Shown: piece after piece, positions 34,454 to 46,459 of the stretch | Numbering within the stretch: position 1 is the first letter of the stretch | Layout of the letters: each line of letters begins with the position of its first letter | NCBI GenBank assembly: GCA_905250075.1 | Contig: CAJNOP010000034.1 | Span: forward strand, 1,641,276-1,705,275 | DNA: 64,000 bases | Source of the DNA: Rotaria sp. Silwood1 | Lineage: Eukaryota > Rotifera > Eurotatoria > Philodinida > Philodinidae | Direction: 5' to 3' | Position numbers and translations under genes: made by a program | The notes under the pieces: generated by a model | The model's input: only the letters and a program-made list of their open reading frames with translations | Told to the model about the DNA's origin: nothing | Databases searched by the model: none

Positions 34454-36712
34454 AGTCCCGCAGCTAGGCGAAACCCATCGATATAAGGATTGTTTACCTT
34501 GAAACGTCTACCATAGGAAGAACTTAATGAGCCCTGATCGCAGACAAAAATTTAAGTTCTAATTCCTTACCTAGACTGAGATTCAAGACTAAGATCAACG
34601 TTATTTTCCTATTGTATTATTTCCGCGCTAGGAAGAAGATACAATGTTGTTTGACCCACTGTTGGAAAGCCCAGCTCTTCCTCTTTCTATAGTAAAATAT
34701 TCATCATAAATATGCGTGCATTTGTTAAGTTATGAATTATTCTCTGTCTACTCATGGAACTGACATATCACAATCTCACCAGTTTTTGACTCGAATCTCC
34801 AGCTAGAGTCAATCTTTTGATTTGAAAATCGTATCACAAACTGCTTACATATGGTGCAGACTGTATTAAAATTTTCAGAACTATAGCTACTAGAAAAGTG
34901 AAAATTCATTTCATTCTATACATCAAGACCGATAGCCCTGGAAAATCTATATGGAACAGTACAACATGCTGTCCTTTATAGCATGAGTAGATCATCATCA
35001 GAACTACCTATTGCACTATGCATATCGTACTGATTTCATCAAATCGAAGAATACCAGCATAAACTTTCCACAGCACTCTTTCTCGCTTCAAATGAAACAG
35101 AATTGACCAGCTGAGATTTTCGAGAATTCTTGTTTTTCATTGTTTTTGCTTGGTAATTGGCTTTAATTTGAAGAGAGAAAGAGTGATGTGGAAAGTTTAT
35201 GCTGGTCTTCTTCGAGTTGATGAAATCAGGATGATATTTATAGTGCAATAGGTAGTTCTGATGATGATCTACTCATGCTATAAAGGACAGCATGTTGTGC
35301 TGCACCAGAGTGATTTTCCAGGGCTATCGGTCTTGATGTATAGAATGAAATGAATTTTCACTTTTCTAGTAGCTACAGTTCTGAAAATTTTAATACAGTC
35401 TGCACCATATGTAAGCAGTTTGTGATACGATTTTCAAATCAAAAGATTGAGTATAGCTGGAGATTCGAGTCAAAAAGTGGTGAGATTGTGATATGTCTGT
35501 TCCATGAGTAGACAGAGAATAATTCATAACTTAACAAATGCACGCATATTTATGATGAATATTTTACTGTAGAGAGAGGAAGAGCTGGGCTTTCCAACAG
35601 TGGGTCAAACAACATTGTATCTTCTTCCTAGCGCGGAAATAATACAATTAAAAAATAACGTTGATCTTAGTCTTGGATCTCAGTCGAGCTAAGGAATTAG
35701 AACTTAACCTTTTGTCTGAGATCAGGGCTCATTAAGGGGCTCCCCCCCCCCTCAGAAAATCGATTTTTCTGAAAAAATTCAATTTTGAGATAAGCACATA
35801 TACTGAAAGCCCAAAGTGTCCTCTTTCAGATTATGTATGATTTGTTGCATTTTGAAAGGTTTTGAGTGGTGAAAATAGCGGTTTTCTGGGAGCACTGGTA
35901 GAAATATAAGGTTTTATCAGAAATTTTTTTAGTTAGGGAGATGTGGCAGTGGTCAACAAACTTGTAGATTTTGGTTAAAGAAAAACACATATACGTTCTG
36001 CTATATTAATTAATTAGAGGAACGTAGTCATTTCTGCTTAAAATCCTGTATACTTGATGAAATTGCCGTATAGAGGTCGTGACAGTCATAGTGAAATTAA
36101 AAATTGTTTCATACAAACTCGTTGATTGGTTTTCTCAAAATCACTTTTTTGAAGAGTTAGGAACCGATTTCTCAGAGTGTAGAAGAGGTAGAGAGCTACC
36201 GTTTTTTTTAAATAAAAGAAGAGACCTATGTCTAGAAATGTACATAGCGTTTTTTTGAAATTCGATTTCCTTGTCGAGATAACTGAATAACCGTGATGTC
36301 AAAAAACGCTAAGTTCCGAATTATTGCAGAAAAATGTCTCGGAAATCCGAACAAAATCGAATTTCGAGAAAACGGTATGTACATTTGTAGACTCAAGTCT
36401 TCTCTTTTATTTAAAACAAACGCTAGCTCTCTACCTCTTCGACAATCCGAGAAATCGGTACCCTACGAAGACCACCATATTGAGGACTAATTTGTCAATT
36501 ACTCGTTAAAACAAAAGTCTTATGAATCAAAAATTTGTAAGAAATTAAGTTAACACAACACATATATTCCCTGAAAATTTCAGCCAAATCAGTCCACGAA
36601 TAACGAAAAGCGATTCCTGAGGGGGGGGGGGCCGTCCATTAAGTACCTCCTATTGTAGATGTTTCAACGTAAACACTCCTTATATCGATGAGTTTCGCCT
36701 AGCTGCGGGACT
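34454..36712. mobile_element. large palindromic (foldback) element, interrupted by a second element
   Basis: The ends are inverted copies beginning AGTCCCGCAGCTAGGCGAAA. The arms match for about 630 bp (left 34454-35086, right from 35170), around a loop of about 80 bp near 35125. The right arm is split at 35732-36642 by the element described next. Without it the palindrome is about 1.35 kb. There is no coding capacity. Arm identity is high, so the element is young or the arms are homogenised. No clear target duplication was found. Confidence 0.85.
35736..36638. mobile_element. C-rich-ended foldback element nested in palindrome arm (TTAA family)
   Basis: The ends are GGGGCTCCCCCCCCCCTCAG on the left and, as reverse complement, a similar C-run followed by CTCAG on the right. 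TTAA flanks both sides (35732-35735 and 36639-36642), within a 7-bp direct repeat CATTAAG. The uninterrupted arm of the host palindrome reads CTCATTAAGTTCTTC, so the empty site is known. Related elements lie at 52744-53474 and 57989-58713. Confidence 0.8.
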
Positions 36713-36728
36713 TTTGTCCAGGCCTGTA

Positions 36729-37620
36729 GGTAGCTAACAAATCGACCATTTTTAGCAAATTCTGCTTCAGAGGCACTGGCCAACGCATTCTCGATAGTAT
36801 TGAAGGCCTGTTGCTGTTTCAGTATTCATCCGTCTCTCTTCGTTACGGACATTTGCTTGTTAAGAATTTCAAGCTCTATCTTCTGGACCAAAAAAGTCGC
36901 TTATATAGGTAACTAACAAATCGAACGTTTTCAGCAAATTCTGTCTCGAGAGGCATTAGTCAATGCATTCTCGATAGTATAAAAGGCCTGTTGCTTTTTC
37001 AGTATTCATCGGTCTCTCTCTTGGGTACCGACATTGATTTGTTCAGAATTTCAAGCTCTATCTTCTTCAACGAAAAAAGTCGCTTATATAGGTAGCTAAC
37101 AAATCGACCATTTTTAGCAAATTCAGTTTCGGAGGCACTAGTCAATGCATTCTCGATAGTATTGAGGACCTTGTGCCTTTTCAGTATTCATCCGTCTCTC
37201 GTCGATACGGACATAGATTTGTTCAGAATTTCAAGCTGTATCTTCTTGAATGAAAAAATCGCTTATATAGGTAGCTAACAAATCGACCATTTTTAGGAAA
37301 TTCTGTTTCAGAGGCACGAGTCAATGCATTCTTGATAGTATTGAGGCCTGTTGCTGTTTCAGTATTCATTCGTCTCTCTTCGGTGCCGACATTGATTTGT
37401 TCACGATTTCAAGCGGTGTCTTCTTGAAGGAAAAAATGGCTTATATAGGTAGCTAACAAATCGACCATTTTTAGCAAATTCCGTTTCACAGGCACTAGTC
37501 AATGCATTTGCGATAGTATTGAAAACGTGTTGCCTTGTCAGTATCCATCCATCTCTCTTGGGCACTCACATAGGTTTGTATAGAATTTGAAGCTGTAGCT
37601 TCTGGCGGGAAAAAATCTAG
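36729..37620 (+). repeat. five tandem copies of a 180-bp unit
   Basis: Copies begin with GGTAGCTAACAAATCGACCA or a close variant at 36729, 36908, 37091, 37270 and 37448, a spacing of 178-183 bp. Copies differ by scattered substitutions and small indels. It starts directly after the end of the palindrome at 36712. No reading frame is shared by all units. Confidence 0.9.
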
Positions 37621-37625
37621 CTGTT

Positions 37626-38989
37626 TAAATGTTTCAATTCTGGGGATGATATTTAATATTATGAGAATATCTGAAGAAAGGAATGATTGATTTATGTATG
37701 ATTCACATTTAGAACAATTAATAACAAGTGAATATAATGTAAAAGCGAAATTTGATTTTATGTTTACATTTATTTTTAATATGAGATCTGAGGATGGTCG
37801 TTTGTAATGTTATGCTGTTTCTTCTTGGGATTTAATGGATGAGACAGTAGTTTAACCTATAGTTCGTAGATTCAAACATCATTTTTACCGGCTTTTTTCT
37901 TTAAAATTTGACGGATAATTGTATTGATGTATGTTTTACATGTATGAGTAAACTTCAGGTGATTCGATTATAAGAAATGGAAGAACGGAAACAATTTTAC
38001 TTTGGTCGACAATGAAATCTTGTCGATGAAGGTATGTTGACTTGTTTATTTATGGAAGTTTTAGACATTTGATGTCTAATTGACAAGTTAAATATGAGAT
38101 AAATGCATATTATTTCGTTTGTGTTGATATTTTATCTCGACAATTTTCTATGATTGAAATTGTTGCTTGATCTATGTAGATAATAATGTAATGATATTGT
38201 GTAAGTCAGAATTACTGTATAATGTATCATTTATATACTGTTTTCCTTTTATTTATGATATTTCAATTAGTGTAAATAATATTAATTAGTGGAAAATAAA
38301 TATTGTAGTGAGAGAAGAATTTCATGAGATACATATAATAGAACTACTAGCAGCAGCAAATGAATATTAAGTTCTTATATAAATTTCCTTAAATTGTTTA
38401 CAATTTTTGTCCTTCTCAAAGGTCAACATTGTGTATTTGGAAAGACGAGATAGATTTTCCATATAGTAGAAAAAGAATTCATTAATGATGATGACAATAT
38501 TATAAATGTTTGTAGTACATGATATTTCCAATTTGGTTTATACACTTTGCTGCTAGTACAAGTAGCTAACTTTGCTGGAAAAAATGATGATGGTGTCCTG
38601 TATTATTGTCGAGATATAGAGAATAAATCTTAGTGGCAACATGCTTAATTGTTTTATGATAATCTAAAAAACATCCATGTTCGTAATATGATACTTTCAG
38701 AACTTAATCAGTGCCGTTTATCTTTTTAATGAGACACGTGAAGCCGAAATTTCTGATGATATCAAAAAGGAGTTGTCTTTTTTTTCCTTGTCTAAGTAAA
38801 TATCACTTCAGATTGTGAATTTCCAATATAAATAAATCTGGTAACCAATGCAAATATTGTCAGACGTATAACTTTCAGCTTTGCATTTTGAAGAACAAGT
38901 TGCCTGTCAAGAATAATTGAAAAGACGAGTTCAAGCAGATTATACGCTATGGCTGAAGGTAGAATACTCAAAATCTTAGTTACCAGAGG
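37626..38989. other. intergenic, nothing supported
   Basis: AT-rich, without frames above 60 codons or a recognisable repeat. Confidence 0.5.
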
Positions 38990-39830
38990 TATGTTTAAAT
39001 TTCCTACAAAAGCAAATTTCCAAAATTACTATAGTTTCCTACATATCATACATAACCCTTGAAGCGCGCAATACAGAAATTTACCGAAATTTCATAGTTA
39101 AATCATATGAAAAAAAAAAGGGAATTTCCAAGAAATATCGATAATTTCACCTCATGCACAACCAACATGCCACTTATTTACGGAAATTGCCAACATTCGC
39201 CTCAATAACTACGAAGAATTTACTACGACCTTACACGGAAATTTCGGATAATACTAAAACAGTCAAACCACAAATGACACGGCAATTACGGTAACTCCCG
39301 CATACTACACACCATCTCCAACACATTTTCTCAACATACTATAATATACAAAAGCAATTCCTACCAACCTTCCTGATGTTTCACATAAATTTCTTTTATA
39401 TGTTTTCAGTATTTTGAGAAAATATGTCGGACAGGTTGTATGTAGTTTACAGGAATTACCGTAATTTCCGTCGCGTTTGTTGTTTATTGTTTTAGTATTT
39501 TCCCGAATTTGCTTATAAGTTCATGGTAAATTCTTAGTAGTTTTTTCGGCAAATGGTCATAATTTCGATGAATAAATAGTAAGTGCGTTCTTCGTTATGT
39601 GTAACTATCAAAATTTCTTGGAAATTTGCCTTTTTTATGTTACTATGGCGCTGTAATTTTGAAGAAATTTCGGTATTTCATTGATGAATGATTATGTATA
39701 ATGAATTGGAATTTATAATAATTTTGCTATTTTCTCTTTTAATGGTTTTTGCATGTTAGTAATTTATGAAATAGGATTGTTAATGGTGGAAATTTCCTTT
39801 TTCGGAAATTTGAACACTGCTGAGTTACCA
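38990..39830. mobile_element. old, diverged foldback element
   Basis: The halves pair imperfectly around a centre near 39390. CACGGCAATTACGGTAACTC on the left faces GGAATTACCGTAATTTCCGT on the right, and both sides carry repeated GGAAATTTC words. Divergence between the arms is far greater than in the other palindromes, so this copy is older. The limits are approximate. Confidence 0.5.
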
Positions 39831-40548
39831 TTGTATGGACATAAATGCACCCATCCTTTGATAATTTCCGAGAAAATACATTTCGAAAATAAAACTAATT
39901 TGAAAGAGATATATTAGAAATGAAAATATTAGTAGGCGAATAACAAAATCATCTGAGAATTTTGGTAACTGATTTCTTTGTCCATATACATGGGACTTTT
40001 ATTCTATTACTGCCTTTCATACACTCATAGACAAATGAGAAGAATATCTGTTTGTTTAGTTAGACAAACATCGCACTAGATAACCATATAAAATGTTTTC
40101 AAAATACAACTGATTATACAGTTCTACATAGATTATTCAGTATGTATTATATTTGTAGCACCACCATCATATGCTCAAGCTCGAATTTAGCTTGATGAAA
40201 GAACTCGATTTTATCCTGACAAAGCACAAATAGCAATATACAATATACCATTTATTATCTATCATCATTATCATCTACTTTATCAGTCAAACAACTTCAT
40301 CATGCTCTTTAACTGATATTGAATAAATATTCATCACTTCGAACATCTCTCATCGCCAATCCAGAAACAAATCATCTCATGCAACGAATCCTTCACTTCA
40401 ACGATAACAATGATAGATTATTTACATTCATCGAAAGTATTTATGAAACAGATGAACAACTATATCGAAAAATGATTTTTTTGTTAAAAAGATATTCTGA
40501 TATGAAAGTTGATCGATTGATTCACTGTAGCCAGAGTGCCAATTCCCA

Positions 40549-42145
40549 TCATGACAAATGGTGAGATGTCAATGATCTGTTTTCGTACAAACATAGATGA
40601 GCAATCAAATGAGTTATCTCATGAAAACGTTCTTCATCTTTTTTGTCATTGAAATGAATGTTACATTTGTCAGTAACATTTTCCATGTACGTCCAATTAG
40701 AATAATAAAACTTGTGTTCTATTATCCTTCGATCACCGAATAATTTCAACGTATTGATCGATGCTAATTCGTGACAAATGATTGTAAAAGCATGCAAACG
40801 ATCGATTTGAGTTGGTGTCGTATTTAAAAATGAGACAATCTCATCTAGCATTTCGTTCATTTCAGTAATGGTAACATTCGTATGAGTTTTACGCAATCGT
40901 CGGATAATCGAAACATGATGTTCTAATTGCGAATCAATCTAAGGTCATGATGAGGATGTGATTGGGAACAAAAATGAAGACGACAGTCTCGCTCTCACCC
41001 TCAAAACATCGAAGCAAATCAATTCACATTTCATTTTCTCGGACATATTCAATGTTGAAAATAGTAGAATAGAATTATTTCAACACCAGGTAAGATTTTC
41101 TCTTTTATTTTTCTAAGACAAAGTAATTCTTTTGTGTGATAAAAATCAGCAAAGTGTCATAAATGTGGATGTTGATTTAAAGGTGATATAATCAATAAAT
41201 TCTTATCATTACGAAATAAATATTTGTTATGATTTTCGTCATTGTTATTCGTTGGTATTTGATCATTTGATGATTAAAAACTCTACAAAATAATATGATA
41301 TTATAATCGATATATGATATGTGTTTAGTTACTGATAAGATTGGAAATGACTCTTTAAATAATATCAATCCTGGGTGATGATCAATTGTTACAAAAATAC
41401 GGCCTGTCAGTAGAATCAACCAGTCACTTTCGTTTTATCTTATTGCTACTCTAAACAAACCCAGATCGAACTCATCTCACCGAATTCGATAAGAATCCGT
41501 CAAAAGTTATTGGATTCTTGACATTAAATATCGACGGGAAAATTGTCGGGTGTCAGAAAGCATCGAAGTTTAAATACCCTGACAGGATTATGGTTATTCC
41601 GATCCTTTTCGACATCGGACAACTTCTTGTTGGAATTTGATGTCAAGGATTCGATAACTCACGATGGTCTCATCGGATTCGATAATCTTTCGATAGAATC
41701 TAAGGAGTATGACTGTCAGATTGCTCGTGCTAGAGAATACGAAAAGTTCAATTTACATAAGAGTCATATGTTTGATCTATTAGTAACTGAATCATTATCG
41801 CTATAATCGTTGAATGATATGAAATCAAAATGATGTTATATTATTACGATCAAATTTATGGGCTGAACGATACTAATAACGAAGCAGTATTAGTTTTTGT
41901 CTTCTGAAAAATACAACTTAATGCATGTGAATGTGAAACTTTTACCTGAAATATTTCAGAATCAGATGGTTTAAGACGAGTTTGCTTCGTCTCATCAGTT
42001 GTTGTTCTTGCCAATAACGATGTTGTATTGTTGAACAAACGTATTGCTCGATCTTTTACGACTTCCACCGCTCCCAGTTGGATAGCTCTTGAACGAAAAT
42101 GATCTTTTCAATTAACAATATATTCGATTTCCTTAGCTGTTTTAT
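40549..42145 (-). pseudogene. two-exon gene fragment of unknown family, one in-frame TGA
   Basis: Exon 42145-41946 (acceptor TTTTAG, donor GTAAAAG) encodes KTAKEIEYIVN, a TGA at 42110-42108, then KDHFRSRAIQLGAVEVVKD and more to SDSEIFQ. Exon 40938-40549 (acceptor CCTTAG) continues in phase as IDSQLEHHVSIIRRLRKTHT and ends ENRSLTSHHLS before a stop. The phases fit exactly. No family is recognised. The TGA could mean a pseudogene, or that the true acceptor lies 3' of it. No start exon was found. Confidence 0.4.
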
Positions 42146-42578
42146 CTAAAATTAGATAAAGTTGAATAATACTTGTTGAAAGAAACGGGAACAAATTGTC
42201 TTTAATAATAATTTAGAATTATAAGCTTATTCAGTAATAAATATTATTTCAAAATATTGTTTCTATAATTGCATTTAATATTGGTTTATATGAATTTTTT
42301 TCTAGTAGTTTACAGATATTATGAGATAGAAAGGCAAAAACTCATTCCGATATCCTAATGATCTCAGATACATTGACATATATCGGAATGAAATGATTAT
42401 GAATGTCTGTATACATTTTTTCTCCGTGGATACTGTTTAAACTTCTCACCTATAAAATATAAATACACAATGTAATTCATAAAAATAATATGTGGAACTT
42501 TCGATGCTGATATAAATTGTAATGATAGTATCTCTCAGTTTTCTCTCAACTTTCGTCTTATTGTGAAACAACATGCAA

Positions 42579-43870
42579 TTATTTTGCTTTATTTTGGTTA
42601 TCTGCTGTTTTGGAATCAACTACTATGAACGAGTGATCGTTGTCCTTTAACTTCAAAGCTAAAACACCGATTATGATGTCTGATTTACCAAATTTCTTTA
42701 CATGTTGAACAACAATAATTGAACCATTTTTTTTTCCTGAATGCATATCTACCAATAAATCGATGTTGGATTCACCACTTAATGATGGTTTTGATGCTGG
42801 CAAGTTAAACTGTACATCACTGTACAATATATTCTTTAACACCTGTTTATAATAATATGATTCATTATGAATATCAGCATGAACACCACCGCGAAGCGAA
42901 TCAATGTGAGTTTGAAAGTCGATCATGTTTGACGATTTATCTAATCCACCCAATATCAAAACACTACTACAAATAAAATTCATTTATTTTCATGATTCTC
43001 TTTCTAACAAAAGACTTTCAGCGATTCTTCATGCACTCAGATGAAGAAAAAATTTGTCTTTTATATCACAAAGTAAAATCTTCATTTGATATAATACAAA
43101 TGAATAAATTATTCATTTAATAGATAATAAAGAGAAATATGAAGTTGAAAGAAAAAAGTTGTGTTTTTTTCAAAAGAAATATTCATTTGAAGAAGCAAGT
43201 GTAAGACGATATGTTCTTTGATTATCGTAACATATTCAATATGTACACACATTATTTCGTCATTTCGTGTTCACTCTATTTTGATTTGTCAAAATACGCA
43301 TCTTTATTGTCAAATCATTTATCTCTTTTCATCTCTGTAAAACCTATTGACCTTTATTTTTTAAAGAAAATATTTTGTTTTCTGTATTCACAAACATCTA
43401 GAGATTAATTGAAAATTTCATTTTGAACAGTTAGTAGCATAAATGACCGCAAAAAACGATTTCAGTGACTCACACATTGATATGTCTTACTGAGATGATT
43501 CAAAGAATAGGAGGAATAATTGACTATTTCTATAGTGAATCAATTATCATCGATTTCGTTTTATTTCTAAACGTCCTAAATATTAGATAAACTTATGTAA
43601 TAGTTGATCCAGGTGATGTAAGACGTATATGTTCACAAACATTGTTCAAGCATAAACCGACATTGTTTATATTCATTTTACCCACCGGGAGGAATAAATC
43701 ACTGCGGCGTTCAATAAATATGTTTCGACCACTGGCTAATAAAACGACAAATGCAACACAAGGACCAACTCCTGTCGTTGATAAAAAATCATTAGATGAG
43801 CCGAAACAGTCCATTTCAATATCATTAATCAGTTCCTTTTTCAAATTTATTGTAGTCAATGTTATCTCTT
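42579..43870 (-). pseudogene. two-exon gene fragment with mutated splice donor
   Basis: The upstream exon (about 43870-43597) reads FLSTTGVGPCVAFVVLLASG and ends HIRLTSPGSTIT. The downstream exon (42966-42579) reads SVLILGGLDKSSNMIDFQTH and ends TADNQNKAK. The phases join cleanly (STIT-SVLILGG), but the donor position reads ATAAGT where GTAAGT is expected, and the unspliced frame stops at once. Either a G-to-A change has killed the donor or the fragment is no longer spliced. A Gly-Pro-Cys-Val motif near the start loosely recalls Asn/Gln deamidase folds such as NTAN1, but I do not claim that identity. No ATG exon was found. Confidence 0.4.
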
Positions 43871-43942
43871 ATTTTATTTATTGTTTGTATTTTCTTAGAT
43901 AAAGAAATCTCGATATTTGATAGGAAAAAAAAAGAATGATAT

Positions 43943-43993
43943 GTGTACACACACACACATATATATATATACATATATGTGTGTGTGTGTGTA
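43943..43993. repeat. CA-TA-TG compound microsatellite forming a palindrome
   Basis: A run of CA passes into TA and then TG, so the 50-bp tract is nearly self-complementary and alternates purine and pyrimidine throughout. Confidence 0.85.
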
Positions 43994-44942
43994 TCTATAC
44001 AAGGTCTTGACAGCGATGCGACACAGCATCACTAACTTCATATATAAAATCACTTCATTCAGATAGACATAACCTCGTTCTAAAAGAAGGATTAGATTAA
44101 ACAACTTATAGTAAAGTATCGAAAGTTGAATATGACCAACATGATGTGATTATTAAATATATGGAGTCGAACGATGAAAATAATACTTTGAATAATACCG
44201 AACTATTTCTTGCTGGAAGTATAATAATAAAATAACTTTTATCTAAAGATATTATTCGTTTATATGTGATCTGTACACAAGAAATACTAGTATGCATTAT
44301 CGCAGAGTACATCTCTTACGAACGTTTATTTAACGATACACGGAATCAGTCACTATTAGACGTTATATTCAAATTAATATTCGGTTTCCAATCACAGGCA
44401 AAAATTTAATAATTTACAAATTTGACAATCATCTTCATAGGGATGATTTCCTTATATTGCAAATCGTATGATCCATAGCAAAGAAAAACGTCAAATATAT
44501 TATTAACTAGCTGGTAATCCTAGTCGAATATCTTGTAAGCAAGATCTTGACCAAGATACAAGGTACAGACAAGTGAGCAGATCTTGAAAATTCAGCTACC
44601 ATGGTACATTATAATCATTCAAGAGTAAGATGCTCTATACTCTGATGTATCTGAGACTAGATGTCCAAACATAGTCAATTGATCATTCGATAAGTCAATG
44701 AATTACTCTCATTAAGGGATGACACTGCTTCTAAATCGATAGACTGAGTGAAGAGTGTATCATATACTATTCTATAGTTTTTTTTACTGGTATCCAAAAT
44801 TCAATACAATACATCGACGGTTTTCAATTTTGACAAAATAATAAGCAAACTCCCGTTAAATAGATCAAGAATGTCTCTGTTAGAACAGTTATTGATGCCT
44901 AATTTGGATTCTCATTTGCTCTGAATACTCATATATATATAT
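43994..44942. other. intergenic, nothing supported
   Basis: No coding text was recognised. It ends at a TA run before the hairpin at 44943. Confidence 0.45.
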
Positions 44943-44974
44943 GTGGGGTTGGCCAGTCTGGCCGGATACCCCAA
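44943..44974. repeat. short strong hairpin beside the assembly gap
   Basis: TGGGGTTGGCCAG and CTGGCCGGATACCCCA pair almost completely around a two-base loop. It may be the end of a transposable element cut by the gap. Confidence 0.5.
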
Positions 44975-45017
44975 TACTATTTTTATTGTCCTGCTCCTAA
45001 AATACATACGAAAAATA

Positions 45018-45117
45018 NNNNNNNNNNNNNNNNNNNNNNNNNNNNNNNNNNNNNNNNNNNNNNNNNNNNNNNNNNNNNNNNNNNNNNNNNNNNNNNNNNN
45101 NNNNNNNNNNNNNNNNN
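45018..45117. other. assembly gap (100 N)
   Basis: Exactly 100 N, a conventional placeholder for a gap of unknown size. Frames reported across it are meaningless. Confidence 0.99.
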
Positions 45118-45236
45118 ACACCCCTCGTCTCTTCAGCAACATCCATCCACACCCACACCCACACACCCACACCTACCCACACCCCTCGTCTCTTCAGCAA
45201 CATCCATCCACACCCACACCCACACCCACACCCTCT
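45118..45236. repeat. 61-bp minisatellite rich in CCCACA, telomere-like
   Basis: Two copies of a 61-bp unit (CCCCTCGTCTCTTCAGCAAC at 45121 and 45182) are each followed by tracts of CCCACA and CCCACACA. The other strand reads TGTGGG, the type of repeat reported for bdelloid rotifer telomeres. The C-rich strand runs 5' to 3' rightwards, the orientation expected at the left end of a chromosome. It abuts the gap. Confidence 0.8.
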
Positions 45237-45605
45237 TCTATCTAATTATGGGAGGTCAGAATGCTGGACACTAGAACATTTTTACAGTTTAACCTTTGCT
45301 GAAGATGTGATTGCGAAAAGAAGTAGCACATCTTTGTGAATCACATAGCATCACTCACATACTTCCGCACACAATTGCAATGTACAATTGAGCATTCACT
45401 TGAGTGATTCATATCTCGCCAAGAATGGTTATCAATTATGCGTCTATTTTGCCTTTATACTGGCATAACAAAGATGGAATACTCTGTATATGCACAAGAC
45501 AGAAGAACAAGAGTGAAAAGCATAATTCTTTCAATGATTACTTTGTTTTGATGGACCGGTATTTATTTCCTGTTAAGATTAAAGTGACCACAAATATAAA
45601 CTGAT

Positions 45606-46459
45606 CTATGTGATAGGAAAACGTAGTATTTGATGGCCCTTATGGTCAGAAACGTAGCAATATTTCTGTTGATTAAAGAACACACTCCATGGAAGGTACA
45701 ACTTTTGTTCTTCTTCACCATGACTATTTTCAGCTTCCATGACAATTCCTTCTTTGGCGTCTTTAGGCCAACGTAGAATTCGATGATTTCCGTAATCTGC
45801 TATGTATATGGTCCCTGTTTGATCGACAAATAATCCTCGAGAACACCCATGAAACACAACACTTCCTTCTTCTGCATCTTTCTCCCATTTCATTACACGA
45901 TAATTCATCGTGTCTGACACATAGACAGCCTCTTGTTCATCGACGAAGATATACAACGGTTTGCTTAGTTGTTTGCGACGGACACCTGATCCATGACCAC
46001 CAGCCACAAGCTTTCCATTGCTCTGTCCCATCTCATATCGTCTTACCTCGCCTTTTTCGATATCAGAAACATAGAGCCGTCTCTGTTTGTCCATGGCCAA
46101 TCCCCAACAAGCGATGTTATTGAGGATTACTTCGCCATGGTTGGTATCAGGATGACGAGACCATCGTAAGACTCGCCGATTTCCGTGATCACTGATAATC
46201 AAACTTTTATCTTCCTTATCAATCAAGACATCAGTGGGACAATTCAATTGATTCGGTTGATTCCCTTGACCATGACCGCCAGCTATTACTACTCCATTGT
46301 CGCCGCCTACCTCCCATTGAACGATACGATGATTTCCCCAATCAGCAATAACTATGGTTCGATCATCAGCGGCGCAAAGACCGTAAGGAAAAGAGAGCTG
46401 ATGAGTAGCACTGCCTTCACCGTAGCCGCCAGCCACAATATTGCTCTTCTGTTGTGCAC
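45606..46459 (-). CDS. NHL-repeat beta-propeller protein, 3' exon
   Basis: A terminal exon of about 283 codons begins at a splice acceptor (CAATACAG then GTGCACAACAG) and ends at 45606; the upstream exon was not found. Six NHL blades follow one another, with ADWGNHRIVQW, SDHGNRRVLRW, SDTMNYRVMKW, ADYGNHRILRW and SDHKGHQILRF as blade cores, and VAGGHGQGNQPNQL-type links between them. NHL propellers bind protein or RNA. Animal proteins made mainly of such blades are often secreted or attached to variable N-terminal parts, so a specific role cannot be given. Such genes are numerous in rotifers (from memory). The frame is intact. It lies 370 bp from the telomere-like tract. Confidence 0.85.

Noticed and set aside
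35039..36509. Frames 35039-35248 and 36293-36509
   Set aside because: They lie in palindrome arms or the inserted element and have no protein-like pattern.
36729..37620. CRISPR-like spacing of repeats
   Set aside because: Units are 180 bp and contiguous, without unique spacers, and the DNA is eukaryotic.
40319..40564. Plus-strand frame of 81 codons
   Set aside because: It overlaps the end of the better supported minus-strand exon and has no family or splice support.
41543..41806. Plus-strand frame of 87 codons
   Set aside because: It opposes the intron of the minus-strand gene relic and has no recognisable domain; too weak to call.
42579..43870. Firm NTAN1 or CheD-type deamidase call
   Set aside because: Only a short Gly-Pro-Cys-Val resemblance from memory; the remainder does not clearly match.
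44912..45245. Open frames on both strands across the N run, with His/Pro or Gly/Trp-rich ends
   Set aside because: They read through 100 unknown bases, and the rest is minisatellite sequence, so they are not genes.
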